64,000 bases of DNA from CAYNZP01 sp964401835. Lineage in GTDB: Bacteria > Planctomycetota > Phycisphaerae > SM23-33. The DNA is taken from assembly GCA_964401835.1 (NCBI GenBank), contig CAYNZP010000008.1, forward strand, positions 1 to 64,000. Reading direction: 5' to 3'. Each line of letters starts with the position of its first letter. Positions within the stretch are counted from its first letter, which is position 1. The position numbers were made by a program, and so were the translations under genes. The notes beneath the pieces are model-generated. The model made no database searches and was not told the origin of the DNA. It worked only from the letters and a program-made list of their open reading frames with translations. This document shows, in pieces, positions 61,338 to 64,000 of the stretch.

Positions 61338-62618
61338 ATGAGTTTAAATAAAACATTCGTTGGTTTTGGTTTCGGGCCGATTCAGACCGGCTTGTTTCTT
61401 TACGAGGCGTATCTGTCCGGCAACTTTAAAAGGTTCGTGGTGTCTGAAGTTGATCAGACACTTGTTGATGCGATAGCCCAAAATGATGGACGATACAACG
61501 TGAACATCGCACGCAAGGACCGGATAGACCAGTTCGCATTGGAGGGCATCACACTTTACAACCCTCGTGACGAACAAAGCCGAGAGAAGATAACTCAGGC
61601 CATCGCCGAATCCGACGAACTGGCAACTGCCTTGCCCAGCGTAAACATCTATGACGCCGGCGGCGAAACCAGCGTCATAGGCCTTCTTGCCGCGGGCCTG
61701 AATCAGCGAGGCAAGTCAAAACCAACCGTTCTTTATGCTGCCGAAAACAACAACCACGCTGCGGAAATTTTCACCGAGAAACTCAACAGCCAACCTGACA
61801 CATCACACCTTGCCAACTTTCAGGCATTGAATACTGTCGTCGGTAAAATGAGCGGCATAATAACCGAGCCGGATGTAATCGAGCATCTGAACCTCACTAC
61901 GATAACACCGGATATTCCGCGTGCGATACTTATCGAAGAATTCAACCGCATATTAATCTCAAAGATTACACTGCCAGGCTATCAGCGAGGAATTGACGTA
62001 TTCGAGGAAAAAGACGACCTCTTTCCATTCGAGGAAGCCAAACTCTACGGCCACAATGCAATCCACGCACTAATTGCCTATCTCGCGGACTTGAAGGGCC
62101 TGAACACAATCGCCGACGCCGGCCGAGGTGAAGAAATAATGTCTATCGCCCGAAAGGCATTCATCGACGAATCCGGCGCCGCGATGATCCACCACAACGG
62201 AAAAACCGGCGACAGACTTTTCACGCCGGATGGTTATCGCGATTACGCCGAGGATCTTCTTGAACGCATGACTAATCCGAACTTAAACGACCTCGTCAGC
62301 CGTGTCGGCCGGGACCATCTCCGCAAACTCGGTTACAATGATCGTATCTTTGGTACGATGCGTTTGGCACTGGAAGCAGGCGTCGAGCCGGTCAATCTTG
62401 CGTGCGGCGCAGCAGCCGGTGTTCTGAGCATGATCAAGCGCAAAGACGAGTTACCCGCCATCCCACAAAATCTACCTGCAAGCGATGCGGAACTTTCGCA
62501 CGAAAGCTTGAAAAAGCTGCTGGATGAACTATGGGCTGGCGACACTGACGAGAAAGCCTGCAAACTGATCGCACTTACATGGGACGCAACAGAAAAAATC
62601 CGGTGCTTCCGCCGTTAA
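61338..62618 (+). CDS. Mannitol-1-phosphate 5-dehydrogenase-like protein
   Basis: 426 residues. An N-terminal Rossmann domain (FVGFGFGPIQTGLFLYEAYL, FVVSEVDQTLVDAIAQND) and an all-helical C-terminal domain with the order of the mannitol dehydrogenase family are visible; the central part has VLYAAENNNHAAEIF and GYQRGIDVFEEKDDLFPFEEAKLYGHNAIHALIAYLA, the latter like the substrate-site helix of MtlD. The catalytic lysine (AKLYGHNAIHALI) is present. It may interconvert a hexitol phosphate and fructose 6-phosphate. One base from the MDR gene. Length and several motifs diverge from true MtlD, so the substrate may differ. Confidence 0.75.
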   Translation: MSLNKTFVGFGFGPIQTGLFLYEAYLSGNFKRFVVSEVDQTLVDAIAQNDGRYNVNIARKDRIDQFALEGITLYNPRDEQSREKITQAIAESDELATALPSVNIYDAGGETSVIGLLAAGLNQRGKSKPTVLYAAENNNHAAEIFTEKLNSQPDTSHLANFQALNTVVGKMSGIITEPDVIEHLNLTTITPDIPRAILIEEFNRILISKITLPGYQRGIDVFEEKDDLFPFEEAKLYGHNAIHALIAYLADLKGLNTIADAGRGEEIMSIARKAFIDESGAAMIHHNGKTGDRLFTPDGYRDYAEDLLERMTNPNLNDLVSRVGRDHLRKLGYNDRIFGTMRLALEAGVEPVNLACGAAAGVLSMIKRKDELPAIPQNLPASDAELSHESLKKLLDELWAGDTDEKACKLIALTWDATEKIRCFRR

Positions 62619-62839
62619 CTGATACGGGAGGTTACTTTTCGGGCCGCCCCTTTTTGTTTGGATTCTTCCTCAAAAGCATATTTCTAACGTTGTGTGCAAT
62701 CGCCCTTTAAGTAATCGCTCATTTTTTAAAAAATCCTTTTCGAGTGGGCCTTCCATGCCTATAATGCCACGCTCTTTAAGACGATTTGCGGTTTTACTGA
62801 GTTTTAATGAACTCCAGACAGGGAAAAAGAGGAAAAAAA

Positions 62840-63856
62840 ATGTTAGTACCAATGCGAATACTGTTAGATCACGCCGCCGAGAACAACTACGGCGTAGTTG
62901 CCCTTAACGTCAACAACATGGAGCAGATCCAGGCGATCATGATGGCTGCCCAGGAAACCGATTCTCCGGTTATCATCCAGGCCTCTCGTGGCGCTCGCAG
63001 CTACAGTAACGACGCTTATCTGCGTCACCTAATACTGGCCGCTGCAGAGCTCAACCCAACCATTCCTATCGCCATGCACCTTGACCACGGCAATAGCTTT
63101 GAAACTTGCGAAAGTGCAATCCAGCAGGGCTTCACCTCGGTGATGATGGACGGTTCACTCTCCGAAGACGGCAAGATTCCAAGCAGCTATGAATACAACG
63201 CTGAACTTACAAGAAAAGTCGTCGATGCAGCCCACGCCGTTGGCGTCAGCGTCGAAGGCGAAATTGGCGCCCTTGGCGGCATTGAGGATGGACACGGTGC
63301 AGGCCTGAGCGAAGAAGAGGCACAGGAACACCTCACCAACCCGGACCAGGCTGAGCAGTTCGTAGCCGACACAGGCGTTGATGCATTGGCAGTTGCCATA
63401 GGAACCAGCCACGGTGCCTATAAATTCAAAAAGAAGCCGACCGGCGATGTTCTCAAGATGGACCTTATCGAGGAAATCCACCGCCGTCTGCCCAACACTC
63501 ACCTAGTCATGCACGGCTCTTCAAGCGTTCCACAGGAACTGCAGGACATCATCAATCAGTATGGCGGAAAGCTCAACCCGACCTACGGTGTGCCTGTTGA
63601 GCAGATTCAAAAAGGCATTCAAAATGGCGTCCGAAAGGTTAATGTCGATACTGACAACCGCTTGGCGATTACCGGCGCGATTCGCAAAGTATTTTCCGAA
63701 AGCCCGGAAAAGTTCGACCCGAGAGCCTACCTCAAACCCGCACGTGAAGCCATGAAGGAACTCTGCGTCTCTCGCATGACAGCTTTCGGACAGGCTGGCA
63801 ACGCTGGTAAGATAAAACCTGTAACCTGTAAAGAAATGGTCGACTTCTACAAATAA
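62840..63856 (+). CDS. Class II fructose-bisphosphate aldolase
   Basis: 338 residues from the ATG at 62840, which follows AGAGGAA; an in-frame start at 62807 adds a basic stretch and was rejected. It cleaves fructose 1,6-bisphosphate with zinc. Visible sites are AMHLDHGNSFETCE (metal histidine and substrate-binding region), VEGEIGALGGIEDG, AVAIGTSHGAYKF, MHGSSSVPQELQDIINQYGG and NVDTDNRLAITGAIR. A strong terminator follows. It lies 221 bp downstream of the polyol genes and may be expressed separately. Confidence 0.95.
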   Translation: MLVPMRILLDHAAENNYGVVALNVNNMEQIQAIMMAAQETDSPVIIQASRGARSYSNDAYLRHLILAAAELNPTIPIAMHLDHGNSFETCESAIQQGFTSVMMDGSLSEDGKIPSSYEYNAELTRKVVDAAHAVGVSVEGEIGALGGIEDGHGAGLSEEEAQEHLTNPDQAEQFVADTGVDALAVAIGTSHGAYKFKKKPTGDVLKMDLIEEIHRRLPNTHLVMHGSSSVPQELQDIINQYGGKLNPTYGVPVEQIQKGIQNGVRKVNVDTDNRLAITGAIRKVFSESPEKFDPRAYLKPAREAMKELCVSRMTAFGQAGNAGKIKPVTCKEMVDFYK

Positions 63857-63881
63857 AAATGACTGATTAAGCGCATTAAAA

Positions 63882-63914
63882 AGGCCCATGGCATTTACCA
63901 CGGGCTTTTTTTTT
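63882..63914 (+). terminator. Intrinsic terminator after the aldolase gene
   Basis: GCCCATGG (63884-63891) pairs with CCACGGGC (63898-63905) with one mismatch and a 6-base loop, followed by nine T residues. An A-run before the stem could let it serve the convergent tyrS gene too. Confidence 0.85.
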
Positions 63915-63927
63915 ATTCATTAAAAAC

Positions 63928-64000
63928 CTACTTGGTTACAATCTTACCGAATCGCCGTTTGCCGACCTTCAAAACCTGGCCTGTTTGCAATTCAACTTCA
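63928..64000 (-). CDS. tyrS: Tyrosyl-tRNA synthetase, C-terminal fragment
   Basis: The minus-strand frame from the window edge to the stop at 63928-63930 reads EVELQTGQVLKVGKRRFGKI then VTK, the C-terminal S4 RNA-binding domain of bacterial tyrosyl-tRNA synthetase (VGKRRF is its usual end). Only 24 codons are visible, so the call rests on this motif alone. It is convergent with the aldolase. Confidence 0.65.
   Translation of the reverse strand, partial: EVELQTGQVLKVGKRRFGKIVTK

Noticed and set aside
62619..62839. Terminator or gene between the polyol genes and aldolase
   Set aside because: GGGCCGCCCC followed by TTTTT lacks a convincing stem, and no frame with a start signal was found.

Overview
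The window looks like chromosomal DNA of a planctomycete, probably class Phycisphaerae (Sedimentisphaerales-like). This rests on an N-terminal LEPR-XLL motif (LEPRLLLSA) in a giant surface protein, two PEP-CTERM proteins, an exosortase-A (XrtA/PEP-CTERM)-type exopolysaccharide locus, moderate G+C, and Shine-Dalgarno starts mixed with several TTG/GTG starts. The assignment is inferred from gene content; no search was run.

Layout. (1) 1-16376, all plus strand and closely packed, often with overlapping stop/start codons: an exopolysaccharide operon. In order it encodes a Wza-like export protein (5' end outside the window), a Wzz/GumC-like chain-length protein, an ExeA-like ATPase, a BY-type tyrosine kinase, a FemAB-like protein, a glycosyltransferase, a second glycosyltransferase, a flippase, a third glycosyltransferase, an O-antigen-ligase-like protein, a methyltransferase, a two-domain glycosyltransferase fusion and a CapK/PaaK-like adenylate-forming enzyme. 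The exosortase itself is not in the window. (2) 16377-22876: a long regulatory leader, a 1508-residue LEPR-XLL protein ending in a parallel beta-helix, and a secreted paralogue of that beta-helix alone. (3) 23039-32014: housekeeping genes (rsmE, purN, ileS, a MATE transporter, an MBL hydrolase, an FKBP isomerase) and a PEP-CTERM protein with an elaborate leader. (4) 32015-34074: accessory DNA with three small membrane-protein genes, a 42-bp imperfect repeat pair, a cluster of short palindromes and nine 10-bp tandem repeats. (5) 34075-51734: dnaK with a sigma-54-like promoter, a lipoprotein hydrolase, a B12-type radical SAM protein, a phosphotransferase, glycerate kinase, lysA, a cupin, nadE, a DUF1638 protein, a second PEP-CTERM protein, a degenerate SDR, a leuC-like gene, a PflX-type radical SAM protein, a cobA-hemD fusion and a PilZ protein. 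(6) 51864-51934: tRNA-Gln(CUG) with its own promoter. (7) 51996-58791: a 2-oxoacid dehydrogenase locus, with E3 and a triple-lipoyl E2 on the minus strand, divergent from a DeoR-type regulator and a fused E1 alpha/beta. (8) 58843-63856: inositol-phosphate synthase, an MDR dehydrogenase, a mannitol-phosphate-dehydrogenase-like protein and class II aldolase. (9) The right edge holds the C-terminus of tyrS.

How they work together. The first 23 kb should build, polymerise, export and decorate a cell-surface polysaccharide, with the beta-helix proteins as likely surface or polysaccharide-interacting products. The two PEP-CTERM proteins further right are probable clients of the same exosortase, and the PilZ protein suggests c-di-GMP input somewhere in the cell. 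The most unusual signals are the shared beta-helix module and its regulatory leader, hairpins that place ribosome-binding sites in loops, the E2 with one lipoyl domain lacking its lysine, the eroded zinc site of IleRS, and the repeat-rich stretch before dnaK.
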